DNA from: Aphis gossypii
Lineage: Eukaryota > Arthropoda > Insecta > Hemiptera > Aphididae
DNA: 64,000 nt
Reading direction: 5' to 3'
NCBI RefSeq assembly: GCF_020184175.1
Contig: NC_065533.1
Coordinates: forward strand, 56,830,351 to 56,894,350
Positions 41,569 through 56,029 of the stretch are shown here, piece after piece. The notes beneath the pieces are model-generated. The model searched no databases. It saw only the letters and a list, made by a program, of their open reading frames with translations, and was not told the origin of the DNA. Numbering within the stretch: position 1 is the stretch's first letter; every line of letters starts with the position of its first letter. The position numbers and the translations under genes are program-made.

Positions 41569-43136
41569 CTATAAAATAAAAACTAAATTAATTTATAATA
41601 TAATTTCAGGGTAATCATATTTATTAGAACTCATGTGTGATTTTTATTATTATAATATTAGTTATGAAGCAAGTCATAAGTATTTTAAAATATTTAACAA
41701 AAATCATACATTTATGAAATATTTTGAGGGGCCAAAAATAATATTTTTTACCTTTAAATTTTACAAAAGATAAAATTAGTCTAATATTAAAAATAACAGA
41801 GTAAAATAGATTATTCATAACGAAAAATTGTCTATGGCATGACGTAATACGGAGATGATAACTTTTTTGGAGGTAATGGTTAGACAATTTTAACCACATA
41901 TTAAGAAAACAATACATAATTAAAATTTATTAAAATTTTACCGCTTGACTTATTATAAGTAATTAGTGTGTGTGTATGGATATGTATGCAAGTATTTATG
42001 CATGTATATTGTGCGTATGCATAATATGTACGTATATTAATTAGTAATTTATTATTTATGCATATTATGCATTAATCATTCATATACAATTATTATTTTA
42101 AAATAATTTAAGTAATCAGAAACACGTCAGTTACAAGAAAAAAGCTTTAAAAGCTATAAATATTCTTTAAAAACCATAAAATATATGGTACCTACCTACT
42201 ACCTACTAGGTACTTAGTAACTTTTCTCGTCGCCTCCTGACCTTTTAAGAAGCTTTTGCAGGTTTCTCCTAAATCATAAAATATTCCAAAAAAAAAAAAA
42301 ATAATAAATAATTGATACATCATTATCATGTTTACTTCTACATAGCTTTACCGTGAATTTGTATCCTATCCAATTACCATTATTTTCTTAACCTTTTCCG
42401 TCAATATTCATACTACTATCGGATACAAAAACTATAATTTATCAATTTATAATCAATAATAAACTACTTTTACGAGGCTCATTGGATATAATTCTTACCT
42501 ACAGATCGGGTTGCACACTTTGTCATAACACTCATAACTCTTTACCGCAAGTTATGTGGAAACTCGTTTCATAGAATAGCACATTATTAATGGAATATAA
42601 TAGTATTAAAACATACTTGCACTCTTATTACTGCACCTTTTGACCACATCGATTCATATAATATGTAATACTAATGACAAATTCAAAAATTTCTATAATT
42701 GTATTTCCTAAGAAATACTAATAAATTAATCATTTAAACAAATTATAAATTCTATGGATTTAAATGATTAGTTGAAATATTAATTGATGTCTACGCACTA
42801 ACAGTTAATAAATTATTTCTGAAAACTTTTATCATAAACGTAATATTATTGTGTCTATTTTCTTTCACACTTTTCTTAAACTAGAGCCATATTTATTTTC
42901 TTCCAAATACTAAAATCTCGTTAAATTAATTTTTTAATGTTAAAATTATTTATTTTAATTGTATTATGTATCGAAAGTTATTATTTACTGATAAATTATC
43001 TAATCTATTTATCCTTTTATGTATATAACACACCTAATATAAATAATAGTATGATATTAATTATAAAATGATGACAATTTTAACATCATAATATTTTATT
43101 TTGAAGTTAATATTAAATTATTATAAAAAGTAACAT
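41569..43136. other. AT-rich DNA upstream of the decayed block
   Basis: Weak coding-like minus-strand phrases (RNLQKLLKRSGGDEKS near 42260; SMWSKGAVIRVQ before GTATGT near 42630) may be older exons of the block at 40.4-41.6 kb, but cannot be joined. The 97-codon minus frame at 41624-41917 is F/I/K/Y-rich and looks like chance. Confidence 0.4.
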
Positions 43137-43140
43137 TTAA

Positions 43141-43543
43141 GAGGGCGCTATACCGCTGTATTGTCTCTGTCTTATACTCGCGTAACAGTTAAAAACTATT
43201 TTGCGCGGGATGACTTTACTCCTTGATATTTGTATCGAACTTACAAAAATTATAAATTGCATTTGGACCTGTGTAGTTTCTTAATTTTGCTTGATAACAT
43301 GAATACAAATAAAGTTATCGGTTTGAGCTTAAGATTTTTTTCATTTAATTATTAAAAACTATTGGTTACTACTATCAAAAAAATTAAAACACTACGACAA
43401 AGGTAAAATTCTTTTAAATTTGATTTATAATTTTGATAATTTTTATATAAATATCGAGGGAGTAAAATCATCCCTTGAAAAACAATTTTTAACAATGTTA
43501 CGCGTGTATAAGACAGAGGCAACACATGCGGGCATAGCGTCTT
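43141..43543. mobile_element. TTAA-flanked inverted-repeat element (MITE), 403 bp
   Basis: TTAA at 43137-43140 and 43544-43547 flank a segment whose first ~95 bp (GAGGGCGCTATACCGCTG, TCTCTGTCTTATAC, CGCGTAAC, GGGATGACTTTACTCC) recur inverted at its right end with moderate divergence (AGACGCTATGCCCGC, CTCTGTCTTATAC, CGCGTAAC, GGGATGATTTTACTCC). TTAA duplication is typical of piggyBac-like elements, but the termini do not show the usual piggyBac CCC start, so the superfamily is left open. The overlapping short ORFs on both strands are by-products of the arms. Confidence 0.82.
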
Positions 43544-43547
43544 TTAA

Positions 43548-45926
43548 CTGTATTTTATTGTACCCCATATTTAATTTATCATACAAGATTTTAGTACTTA
43601 ATATTTCATATTTTGCTATGCATAAAAATATATGAAATAATATCATATAAATAGAGATATAGTTTTACCTACGTCTTAAATGAAAAATGTGAACATTTCT
43701 TATTTTAATAGCGTACTTATTGAAGGCAAATAAATAATGAAGGAATATTGGAATATTGGAGGAGCATCACATTTTTGGAGGACAATAGCTAAGTCCTTTT
43801 AAAAATGTGCATAAATAACTGCCATTTTTTTTTTTTTAATGCACACCAGTGATATAATCTGATTTCAGATAAAATTCCAAAATTAGTGAAAATTGTCACG
43901 ATCATAATATTCTGAGGAATATTGTATATACCCTGCTTCATTTTATAAAAAATAATATAGTAAATATTTTATAAAAAATACTTTACAATATTCGAAAATA
44001 AAATAATAGATAATTGTTTAAAAATTTTAATTTTTTATTTAATTAAATATTTTTTTTTTCACAAATGTTATTAATTATGTAATTATTCTACGTATAAATA
44101 GGGAAGTGAGCTAAGATAATTCAAATGATAATTTGCATGACGCTTTTTGGTTCCATGGCTCATTCAAACTTTTATAATTGTTAATAAATATTTTATTTAA
44201 CAAGCGTACGTTATAAAAAAAATTCCAAACATAAAAATAATATACGTAATTATACTTCACACAATATAATTAAATACCATTAAATAAATAAAATATTTTT
44301 GAATACCTGATAAAAATTATTTTACTTTATAATATATGATTAAGGTAAAATTATATTATTTTTATATGAGTTATGTAAGTATATTATTATTAGAGCGTAG
44401 TGATAATTACTAAAAAATATTTAAAATTTTGTAAATAAAAGAGCAAGAATACAAATCACCTATTTAATGAAATGACTATTTTGAATAATTTCAGAAAATA
44501 ATATTAATATTTTCCAATATAATTATATTGAAAATCACATTAATAAACAACTATGAATAAATATAATTGAATTAATGTATAAAAGAAAAATAATTTCATG
44601 TCTTTCGTGCATTTTTACCTTAGTAAAAAATATCAATGTCAAATATACATTACTACGGTTGTATAAAAATCAATTTAATAATTTACACTCGTTTATGATG
44701 TTTGTTTATCCATACATGATTATGAGTTTATATTACTGACACGATAAATTGGTTATGTTATAGAATTTACATTCAAAGCTAACGAATACAAGCTATGGCA
44801 AAGTTTTCTAAATAAAAAAATATATTTGTCTGATCTTTTTATAAGTATAATAAATTCCAATGAAAAAAACATTTGATGAAAATAAAGCCAATAAAAATAC
44901 AATTGTAATGCTTAAATAATTATTTACTTATCTTTAACAAAGTAATTGGAATCGATTTTATTAAACTAAATTGCTGTATTTTTTGTTTTTATTTACCGTA
45001 ATTAACTAATTTTAAACTTATTGTTATTAAAATAACAGCTATACCGTACGTTTTAAAGCTATACTTTGAAAGTTTTTTTCGCTATTTTCTATTTTATTAT
45101 TATGTTAACTTTACATTATTTTTCTGGCAAGGCAAAAATGTTAAGGTCAACTGATAAACTCCAATTTCCCTCTCACTATTCCCCGTTTGTCACTGAAACT
45201 TTTTCCAGTTTGACAGGGGTTCAAACGAAATTGCTTTTATTTTTCAACTTTTTACATGGGCTGGACACAACACAGTAATTATTGTCTATTCACATGGAAC
45301 TAAACGGACTTTATTGAGTCAATAATAAATTAGCATTTTAAAATTACAGTTATGTAATATATATAATATAAAAATGGTTATAACACTGAGTAGGTTATAT
45401 GTATAACAATTTCATTTTATATTTGATTATTTTATTTCCATTGATATATCATCAGTTATATCTATTTTTTTCTACAGTATAAGTATTTAAAACTATATAA
45501 TTTTTAATATGTTAATATATTATTCAATTATTTTAATTAACAAAACAATCACATTTCTATTTGATCTAGTCCTCACTTCGTATGCATAATTTTAAATTTT
45601 AAAATAAATCAATAAGGTATTATTACATAATAACAAACATTAATAAAATATACCAAGCACAACTTTTTTAAATTAAGCACTAATTTTTATATTATTTTTG
45701 CCAAAGTTTTTAATCAATTTTAAAAATTAGGTCTCAATGCTATACAATACACAGTTATAAAAAAATAATAACGATATTTTTCCACAAAAAGTTTTGACTC
45801 AAAACAATCGTATAATTACATCAAAGTATTCCATAAATTGTTTTTATAAGACGATATTTTGTTTTTCAATTCAATCATCAGTTTTTATTATTTTTTTTTT
45901 TATAACCTATTTTGAACACATATACT
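43548..45926. other. AT-rich noncoding DNA
   Basis: No gene seen. The segment 45100-45280 is less AT-rich, with a 70-codon plus frame of doubtful composition. Confidence 0.55.
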
Positions 45927-46446
45927 AGTTGTGGGCGAATTATTTAGGTCAATATTATAACATAACAATTGTGGACAGGAGTTTCGTTGTCATGCGTACA
46001 GAGCTTCTTTTTTTTTAACAAAAACCACGTGAGTTGTGGACACCACTTTTCAGGACTTGGGACAAGCCACTAAAAAATTGGTAGGTGTTAAAAATATGTG
46101 TGTCTTGCAAAAGAGCGATCATTATTTTTAAAACGTTGTTAAATTATTCAAATTTATTATATTATGTATTATAATATTTAAATTTAAATTTTGTAATTAT
46201 TGCACATGTAATAATAATTAGTCCAATGACCAATAATGTTAATCGTCATTTATATAATATATATATATATTATATATATATATATTGCATTAATATCAAA
46301 CAGTAATTTCCCAACGTCCACAATCGTTATATAAAAAATAATAATTGGGCATTTGTCGTATCTTAGATTTGTGTCCGCAATTCGTATGTTACCTTTTTTA
46401 TATTTCGTCCGCAACTGAGATGGTTTTTGTCACTTTGTCCACAATT
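45927..46446. repeat. two converging clusters of a TTGYGGAC motif around an AT palindrome
   Basis: On the plus strand the motif occurs at 45927-45936 (AGTTGTGGGC), 45967-45976 (AATTGTGGAC) and 46032-46041 (AGTTGTGGAC). On the minus strand it occurs at 46316-46325, 46373-46382 (AATTGCGGAC), 46407-46416 (AGTTGCGGAC) and 46437-46446 (AATTGTGGAC). The clusters point towards each other across an (AT)n palindrome at about 46252-46285. Such inverted subterminal motif arrays are typical of transposase-binding regions of DNA transposons; a cluster of binding sites for a host factor is the alternative. No terminal repeat or target duplication was found. Confidence 0.55.
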
Positions 46447-46449
46447 CGG

Positions 46450-49156
46450 AAACACCGCTATTTTCATATTCATCGTATGTATCAAAAATACACACGCTTT
46501 TCAAGGTATTATAAGCATTTATCATGACATACTTTATACGCCTGTATTTAATTTAGCCGATGGGAGAATATAATATAATTAAATTATCATGATAATTTAT
46601 AATAAGTTTAATTAAAAATAAAGACAAATAAAATAAATATAATATGAATACTTCATAAATAAAATCTTATATGACGCAAAATCAAATAATAACAAAATTA
46701 AAATGCGTAGGTATAATACGGGTATAGTGCATACATATATATATATATATAGATATACATATTTATATATTCAGATGACATTGAACCCCCACGTGCAAAG
46801 GTTTTTATTGACGCTCGAAAACCAAACAACCTTTATTGTTGGTAGAAGTGAATTAAAGTGTCCGACATAAAATGTCTCTAGTAAACTACTAGTGGCAACA
46901 CTCAAATGACAAAGTAAATGTGAATCAAGTTGATTGTAATGCTTTATAATTTCAGACCAAATATTCAATAACACTATAATAATGGAATGATAAAATAAAA
47001 TCTTTATGCGTAGTAGGTACCTGTAAAATCATTCATCAACAGGCAAGTAGGTAGGTGGTTGTGAAATAATAAAATAATAACAAAGTATTAGAATTTAAAT
47101 TTTTTTTTAGTATTTTTTTGTTGTTGTAGTCTATGTCTAAAAAAACATACAGTGCAATTTTTTTCTCAATTCAAAAAATTATGCATTGGAGGGATAACAA
47201 ATTATTTTTATAATATCGAATATATTTTTACGAGGGCCAATACTAATGCCATGTGGATAGAATAACAAAAGGGTAAAAGAAATAATGTAATCTACAGTGT
47301 AGCGTTAATATCTATATAATGAAGCTTGTCAAATACTGCAATAATAATAAACTGCAATCGTTTAAATTATTTCAATTCTACATTATTTGTAATCTTCAGA
47401 ATAAAACTGTAATAATGAATTTTTTTCTATAAGATAACTTTATCGCAGTATAATATATTTAATATTTATATACTCTATTCTGATAAGTTCCATGATTTTT
47501 AATAAATAAGGATAAAAAAAAAAACCATCTAACTAACTGCAACATTCAATTTTTCTTTCTAGTTTTTTATTCAATGCAGTATGACTATTTGCACTGTAAC
47601 GGTTTAAATGATTTGTTATAATTACTGTCCAAGGACAGCAGTTATATAAAACCGTTCTAATAATAAAATAGAAATTAATTTCTTTCTAAAATTGTTCATT
47701 TTTTATTTTTTTCATCGGAGAAGGCTGATTCACCTCATTAGAAATACCTATTTTCATAGGAGAATTTAAAATATATTTATTTTTGTGAAAATTAGTGATT
47801 TTATCATTTTTGTTTTGTTGGAAAAAAAAAACACTACAAATATGTATCATATTATTATATAATTTAAATAAATTTCAGTTATTGACTTTTATAGACTATA
47901 AAATATATAGGATTTTAAGACTTCAGAATTATTTTTTGTTATATTAATACTTAAATTTTTTTTTTCCTGAAATTAACAGTAATAAATAATTTATATTTGA
48001 AATATAAAGATATCGGAATTCGCTATTAATTAATAAGTACAATTTTACTACTGTTGTACACTTAAATATAAACTATTTTATACAGACTTATCTACTTTAA
48101 TTATATAAAATTTATGTTCATAATATTACAACTATATGAATATTTTTATTATTATTATTATTATTATTCTGCTGGTGTCATAAATGACGAGATAATTGGC
48201 TTAAAAACTAAGTGCATCAATATTATTCATGATTTTATTTTAAAACTTAACGATTTAAAAGAATAAAATACACTTAATGATAATACATGAAGTTTAATCT
48301 TATGATCAATAGCAACGTTACCAAAAAATTAGCATTTTAAATGGCGTTTTTATTTTAAACTCATTAATTAAATACAACTCTTTGCTATTATTTAGCTGTT
48401 GTAAAAAAAAGTATAAACAACAGACTGCCGAGTGTTACAGATGGGTAAAGTAGTTTTTTTATTGACTAATTTAATTATGAATAGTCATTACACAATATTT
48501 CTTGCAGTCGAGACTTAAAAATTAAATAATAAATATAAGTGCAAATTTTTCTGAGGATAGAGGTTCATTATTTCTCGTAGTTATCTGATTTTGGTGAAAG
48601 TCTAATTATAATGCATTTAGAATAACTATTATTATATTTGAAAACATATTATCTTGAAAATAATTATCTATACAATATTAGTTAAAATTATTTAAAAATT
48701 AGAGTGCTATAAAAAATATAACAATAGTAAATAACACAAACAATTAAAATTAAATAAATCATTAATTAAAAAAAGTAAGTCTATTAACTACCTTTAATAC
48801 ATCCTGAAAATGTCCATTGCCTTGATTTTAAAATGTTTTGATAATGCATAATATGATATACCTACTATTATATAATAGTTGCTTTAGAGTATTTATTAAA
48901 ATGTAAAAGTATCATTTTGGAGAATTAATAATAATATATTTGTTGGTTGTCTTGGCCTAGATTCCTTCACTAATTTTGACTACTAATTTCATTATTATTT
49001 ATCTCACTTATAGAAAAATATATTTATATTTAAATAATTAAAAACAAAAATACAATTGTATAACACATGTTTTTTTTTTGTTTTTTAATGAAATTAATTA
49101 TCATAATATGATTATTTAAAATAATTTAATACAAATTTAAATTTAAATTTAAACAG
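46450..49156. other. AT-rich noncoding DNA
   Basis: No gene seen; AT and ATT simple repeats only. Confidence 0.6.
48146..48169 (+). repeat. (ATT)8 microsatellite
   Basis: About eight ATT units in AT-rich noncoding DNA. Confidence 0.9.
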
Positions 49157-49340
49157 TGCAGTAAAGTATATTGATTTAACAAAATTGACACCTTATATGC
49201 TGTTTTATATATTTGATGGCAGAGACACAGAAAAGATGGTCCTTTAAATAAATAAAGAACACATTGAAAGATTTCAAGAATGTCTCAAAGATCTTACTGC
49301 CATTCCTTTATCATCAATAACTTTAAAAGCCACGTGGTAA
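49157..49340 (+). pseudogene. unrecognised exon-like coding relic with one in-frame stop
   Basis: After AAACAG the plus strand reads AVKYIDLTKLTPYMLFY and IFDGRDTEKMVL, then TAA (49245-49247). The same frame continues INKEHIERFQECLKDLTA and IPLSSITLKATW to TAA (49338-49340). The end overlaps a possible donor (CACGTG|GTAATT). Sixty-one codons with one stop and balanced composition look like a degraded exon. I could not name the protein. Confidence 0.35.
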
Positions 49341-52300
49341 TTATTTTTATATCAGTAATATCTACTTTAAACATTTATTTTTGTTTGAAATTTCCAAAGA
49401 TAACCAAATATAAGGCTATTCGTGAAATATTATAACTTTATATATTGTTTGTTAATTTTAGAACTTCTAATATTGAAGGACCTACATTTTAATATTCCGT
49501 GTAGGTATATATTTTGTGCTTGAAAACTATTGTTGAATTTGCCTATTTATTTTTTGTACATTAAATTGAAGTATTATACAATAATAAAACAAGCTTAGAA
49601 TTTACGATAAGTCATATATAAAATTAGAATGATCTTTATTAATAACTATTTTTAATTTCATTGTTTAGTTGACATTTACTGTTAAAAATATATTACTTTT
49701 ACATTTTTACTTGTATTGTAACGAATATTTACAATATTTATATAATAAATACAATAATATATTTTGTGCATATTAAATAAAGTACTTGGACAGTACTTCT
49801 TAAGTAGAGGGTGTACCTATACTTTTAAATTTAAAATCATATTTCAACGCGTGTTAAATTAAGTTAGGCGATATTAATTATTATAGGTAGTATTCAATAT
49901 CCAATGCGTTTGTCAGCATTTTTTATTTTACGTTTATTCTTGTTTTATATAATAAAACCAAATTATTAAAAAAAAAATAAATAAAAATATTGAGTGAAAC
50001 CAATATTGCAGCTCTAAAAATAAAGTGTAATTAAAATATTAATTAATTATCAAATAAAGTAAGTAGATTGAATACTGATTATTATAGTAATTTTTGTTTT
50101 AAAGCTTTAACTAACTAAATCTTTTATATTAGCTATATACACTTATTGATATTTTTTTTTTAAATTAAATGTAATTTTTTTTATTTATTTAACTTGTGAA
50201 ATGAGTTTGCATATTAGTTATATTTTTAATTTAATTTAAGTTATTATGTCATATACCTACTTACTGTGTATACACAATTAATATAAAGTCAATTGCACCT
50301 ATTTGTTTTTATAAATTCAGTGATGAGAAAAAGTATACTCTTAAGTTATTCTAAATGATATAGTTTTTTCTGTATAAATTACATATATACCTATTTAATT
50401 AAAACGCTCATAATAAATAAAATGAAATTTGTTTATAAAATGTTTTACCTTAACTCATTTTCTTTAAGTATCTTTGGTAGTTTGGTGAGCATTTTTTCTA
50501 CTTAGTAGTGTTTTCCTTTTGATACTATAACTTTAAAAATCTTAACAACAGTTTTCGTTACAAATTTTTATTCGGTTAGGTACACAGTTTCACAATTATA
50601 TTAATGTTGTATTTCAAAATAAACAAATTAATTGCAAAGTATAATCAGTATAAAATTCTAACCAAAGAAAAAATAAAATGGTTATCTATATATTTATTAT
50701 ATTTACTGAAATTATTTTTTATTTATCATATTTTGAGTTGAACAGGAGCTAAGAAAATGCCTTATAACATTTTTTTATAATTATTAAGTTTGTTCAATAT
50801 AATACATTTTAATATCTATATGAAACAGGAAATTTTCCTTATTTTTCAAAAATTTTTGAAAAAATTTAAAAAATCTTGTTTTTTAAGTAAAATTTAAATC
50901 AACTTCTGACAAACAAAATAATTAAAGAACATTTTTTTGAATTCAATGATTTATTATTATTTTTTTTAATTTAAAGACCTAACACAAACTGACCGAGTAT
51001 CATTCCCCAATTTTGTAGCTACCTACTTGATTTGTTATTTTTATTCATTATTTAATTTATTTTGTTACGTACCTACATTTATTTACAAATCATAATTTCT
51101 CATAATATTTTGAATTTTAATTATAAATAATGTTATATCTTAATATTTTTATACATAATATATTTAATATTTATAGTAAAAACCTAAATAGATTAATATG
51201 TACCAGTAATAAAATTTTTATTAAAATATTAATAATAATACTAGTTTTTCAGTTTTAATATTTTAATATATCTATGTATATATATTTTTGTATTATTATT
51301 ATTAAATAACATCAACTATTAAACATAAATATTTTACGATTTTTTTGCAATTTTAAAGAAAATTTAAATATTTTTATTACACTGCATTTCAGAGTGTAAA
51401 ATATGAATAGATATTAGATTTAATATTCAATGTTAAATGGATAGGTATGAAATAAGTTTAAAATATATTAAAATAATTAAAATTGCATATATTAACATAA
51501 AAAAAGGATATAAACTCTGTTCTACCATTTAACATTTTATAGTAAGTATATAATATAAAGTTCATATCTAAATCTTAATATAATTATTAGTACCTAACTA
51601 GTTAGTAACAACAATTCAAAAGTAAGACATTAATTTGATTACATAGTGTACTTTTAATTTATTTATAAGACATTTCGCTTGAAATATTTGACATGAAAAA
51701 GATGTCTTTAAAAATTTGTGTAATATCATTTTAATTGAAATCTGCAGAAACAGTTTATGTATACCTATACTTATTATAATTAAACTAGTTAATTTATCAG
51801 TCTTCGTTTGAATTATAAATATTTATTTGAGCATTATTACCATTTACAATTTAATTGAACTAACTATCTTTACAAATGTCATTACATTATTATTACTATT
51901 ATAAGACCTCACAATAAATCTCATTGAAAGTTTTATTTTCCGGTACGAAAACGTATAAATGGTCAGGTTTTCCCAACTTAGATTACACCACGGTACGTAT
52001 TTTGTTATAATTTGTAATAAAATACCATTTTGTATATTTCATACATAATGCAATATTATTTAGAACCATTTGAACTTGTAAGTTCGTTCACGATATTACA
52101 AGAAAACTTTAGATGTAAACATTTGTAATAATATAACGATATAACATTGGATTATTTTAAAATTTAAGTTTCTATACATTTAGTGAATACGGAATACACA
52201 TATACCTACGTATGACATTAAGAATAATGGTTTTAAATGTATTTGTACTATGTGGATATTATAGAATAAACTTTGTCAGAACTCTGTAGTAGGAAATTAT

Positions 52301-54880
52301 ATATTAATAATGAACTATAATCAGCTAATGAAGAAAGCGTTAACAAGATAATTTGAAATACGAAATTGATTACATTATAATATTATATATTTATAATTAT
52401 TAGGTATTATTATTTCTTCCGAATTCCGACTATAAGATAACAAAAAGAAATGGTTTATTAGCAATTATTTTATAAATTACACTGTTTTATATAAGTACCT
52501 GGTTTATTTTTTTATTATTATTATTTATTTAGTTCTGAGAAATCATAAATATGAGGAAGAGATTTTGTATTCAACTTTTCAGGAAAGTACTTAAACTATG
52601 CAACTTTATTCGCATTGGCCATTATTTTTTTTACTGAAAAATTTTAGACAATTCATATTGTATATTATTTATAGTAGGTAGAATGATACTTGGTGTACTT
52701 GCAATGTGTCATCTATGCTCTACGTAGCTATTATGAAATTTATTAAGAGACTTCAATCGTCTGTCTAACGACATAAAGTTATTACACTTTGACACTCAGT
52801 TCAAATATAATTTTATTAGATGATATTATTGGGTTTCTATTGTTAAGTTTCAATTATATAATAATCAAATTTAATGATATATTGACTTAATTAATGACAA
52901 CAATATGCCATATAAACAACTCTCACGTGAACCGAAGATTTTAATTATTTTATTACCAACCCTTAAATTGAGCGAACAAAAGGACTCTGGCTAATTTAAG
53001 TGTATGGTATATATAATATACACTATTACACTTATTGAGGTCGATTTTCTTCTTTAATTTATTGATGTTGAGTGAATTATTTATTTTCTAACGAACATTG
53101 TTCTGTGTGGAAATATTTGCTTTCTATCATTATTGACCTCACATTTCATTATTAGTTTATCCCAAAAGTTTCGTGTTATTTATCTAAATCCAAGCTATGA
53201 ATATAATTTATTATCTGTGATCTTCTAAATTTACTTACATTATTGTGATTAATAATGAAACAATTTTGCTATATGACTTTTACATAAAGGCTATTCCATA
53301 TTGATCCATTTGAAATACCTTATTACTGGGTTCATGAATTTTCTTACGTCTTACGGTTGTACTAATTTATTATAAATAAACAGGTGCAGTAATATTAATT
53401 AAATATTAAACACTACAATTAAATGTACCAAAAATAAAATTATAAAACACATCTACACATAATATATTATGTTACTGTGGGTATACTAAATAGTTGAATA
53501 TTTTATTTTATATAATATGTATTTAAAAAGTGCAATTAAGATATATTGTATTTTAATTTGATCATTATTTTTTAATACCTACCTTTTTTTTTATTATAAA
53601 TGGGTAGAATTTTATTTTACAGTATTAATTTATTACATATTGCATATTTCTCTCAAAATACTGTAAATTTTCTTAAAAATAAAACATGACATCTTCTGGA
53701 TGGTATTTTATAAATTTCGTACGTAACATTGCCGGAGGCAATTTATTAGATATAACATTATAACCCAATGACTATAAATTTATAATACAAAAGAAATAAA
53801 GTTCAGATTAAATGTATGAAATAATAAAAATAAAACTAATAAGTATAGTAAAAATATAATTTATATAGTAATAATATAATAATTTTCAATCGAAGTAGAC
53901 TTGAAAGCCTGAAACGATTAAATATAAAAAATAGTTTATGCAATGGGAGTATGATGGAATAAGAAATAAGAAATATTATAACCATTATTGATAGTATTGT
54001 GTTATTACATCATAATCTAATAATTATAGGTAGGTATTATATAGGATACATTTTTTATTGAGAAATTAACTATGTATGGTGTTAGATTCTGCCATACTTG
54101 GTTTTAATGGGTATACGAAATATCCATATATTTTTATGTCGCAAAAGTATATTTCATTTGATGTACCGTGATTTGTTCAAAACTACATAAAACACTGTGT
54201 TTTAAATAGTCTATAAAATTGTTAAGTATCAAAAACATCTATCGTACTTTTATTGCTTGTTAGTAACAACGAGCCATACGTAAGGGGGCTACCTAGTGTG
54301 CCTCTTCAGCGTACACCTTAACATATTGTAATCGACTCCCTAAAAGTTAAATCCCTTAGTCTACAGGCGCCCGTATTTATATGTTGTTCCTAAATAAAAT
54401 AAAAAGTTGTCTATAATACGCGATAATAAAATTGAAAAATTAAATTAATATAGGTGATAGTAGGTACGTTTTTCATTTGCGTTTAAAAACCATCGTTTAT
54501 AATTGAAGAAGTAAATGGCCAAACGCCGTTTTTAATCATAAAATATTTATAGTACAAAATAAATGTTTTTAAAACGAATCTTGTTTTTGATTTAGTAATA
54601 CACGGAATAAATAATTTAAGAAATAATTGCGTCTCTTACTATAAGGGTTTTTACATTATTATACTATTTGACCCTGTACCTTGTTTAGCCATGACAAATT
54701 AAATGTCAGTGGATTAACACTTCTTAAACTCCGTTAAGTATAACCCAATTTCGAACACGGTTAGTTAGGTAGTTTTGATCAAATATAAAATAAATGTCTA
54801 AAATAATATTTATTTCTCGTAGCTCTAATATGTAACATTATATAAATAAAAAACGATTTTCGTGTATAACTGTATTCGAC
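49341..54880. other. AT-rich noncoding DNA
   Basis: No gene seen. A GC-richer segment at about 54265-54380 (GAGCCATACGTAAGGGGGCT, CAGGCGCCCG) stands out just before the repeat block and may be part of it. Confidence 0.55.
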
Positions 54881-55016
54881 ATTAACACGTTGAAAAGTAA
54901 AAAGCGGGTAAGTGGGTACCACTCTGCTGTACAATAGGTTCCGTGTGGATCACTATTATATATTATAAGAGTGTTAAATTTGAATCCAATGATAGGTATC
55001 ATTGTATACGAAAAAT

Positions 55017-55807
55017 GATTCTGAACGAAAATGATTTGTCAGCCTAGGATATAATTTTCAGTGGTTGGTGAAAAAAGTGGTTTATGTTTTAAAGGCCTGA
55101 ATACACCAAAATGTAAGTTCTTTATAATTATTGTAAGCTAAACTTATGGAAAATTTTGTATTCACTTTTCAACTTTTAGCTTCTTATGCCAACATTTTTA
55201 TGAATTACCTATACTTACAAAATAATTTGCAAATATTCATGAATGTGACGAATTTTTGTCAATATTTGAACTTCAAGTGCTAATAAAAAAAAAAAATGTG
55301 CCTATTATTCTTATAATTTTTTAATCACTACAAGAATAACTTATGAGAAACTTTGCATTAAATTTTCAAGTATTTTGACTCTGCCAAAAAAATTTTCAGA
55401 AAAATTGAAAATTTCAATGGTCTATAAATAACTAAAAAAAATTCAAAATTTTTTGAAAATTTAACTGTATAAAGATGACACTAACGTAAACATTTGGTGA
55501 ACATGTTGAGTATTTACAGTGATTAGTTTTTGAATTACAACTATATAAAGAAATTTATTTGGTCGTAAACTGGTTTTGCGTAAAAGTAACCGTTTTTCCA
55601 TCACTTCATTTTTGTTTTTCTCGATTTTTTTGAAAACTGTTGGAAAATTCTTACTTTTGATTTCTAAAATGCATTAAGGATACTCACTTTACTATCAGAA
55701 ACCACCCTGAAGTTGAAATTGAAGCATTATTTTGACTAGTTATGCTGTACACACACACACACAAACATCATTGTAAACCAATACATTCATCACTTCGTTC
55801 AGAATCT
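55017..55807. repeat. aphid-type dispersed repeat with GATTCTGAACGAA inverted ends
   Basis: GATTCTGAACGAA at 55017 is mirrored by TTCGTTCAGAATC ending at about 55807. The block includes a short CA run (55748-55762) followed by CATCATTGTAAACCAATACA. From memory this sequence type, with flanking words such as GTGGGTACCACTCTGCTGTA upstream at about 54910, is very abundant in aphid genomes. The true element boundaries may be wider than the inverted words, since related sequence starts near 54885. No coding frame was seen. Confidence 0.5.
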
Positions 55808-56029
55808 AAAAAAGTTAGCCAATTAAAAAAACTTACACATTAAATCAATAAAATTACGACCGATAATTGGACGTAAAATATCTAAATATTACGAAATAAG
55901 GCAAAAATCCCGAAAAATTATTATTGTCATTCGAGTCCATCTAGTCTCGACGTCAACGAGGATACCGAGGAATAATTGAATATTTCAAAATCGGATATTC
56001 CATATCGAACAAATAAATACTAATTTTCG

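Noticed and set aside
41624..41917. 97-codon minus frame
   Set aside because: F/I/K/Y-rich composition typical of chance frames in AT-rich DNA, with no recognised domain.
43420..43646. Overlapping frames on both strands
   Set aside because: They lie on the inverted arm of the TTAA-flanked element.
45066..45278. 70-codon plus frame in a less AT-rich patch
   Set aside because: No recognisable domain or flanking splice sites, and composition is ambiguous.
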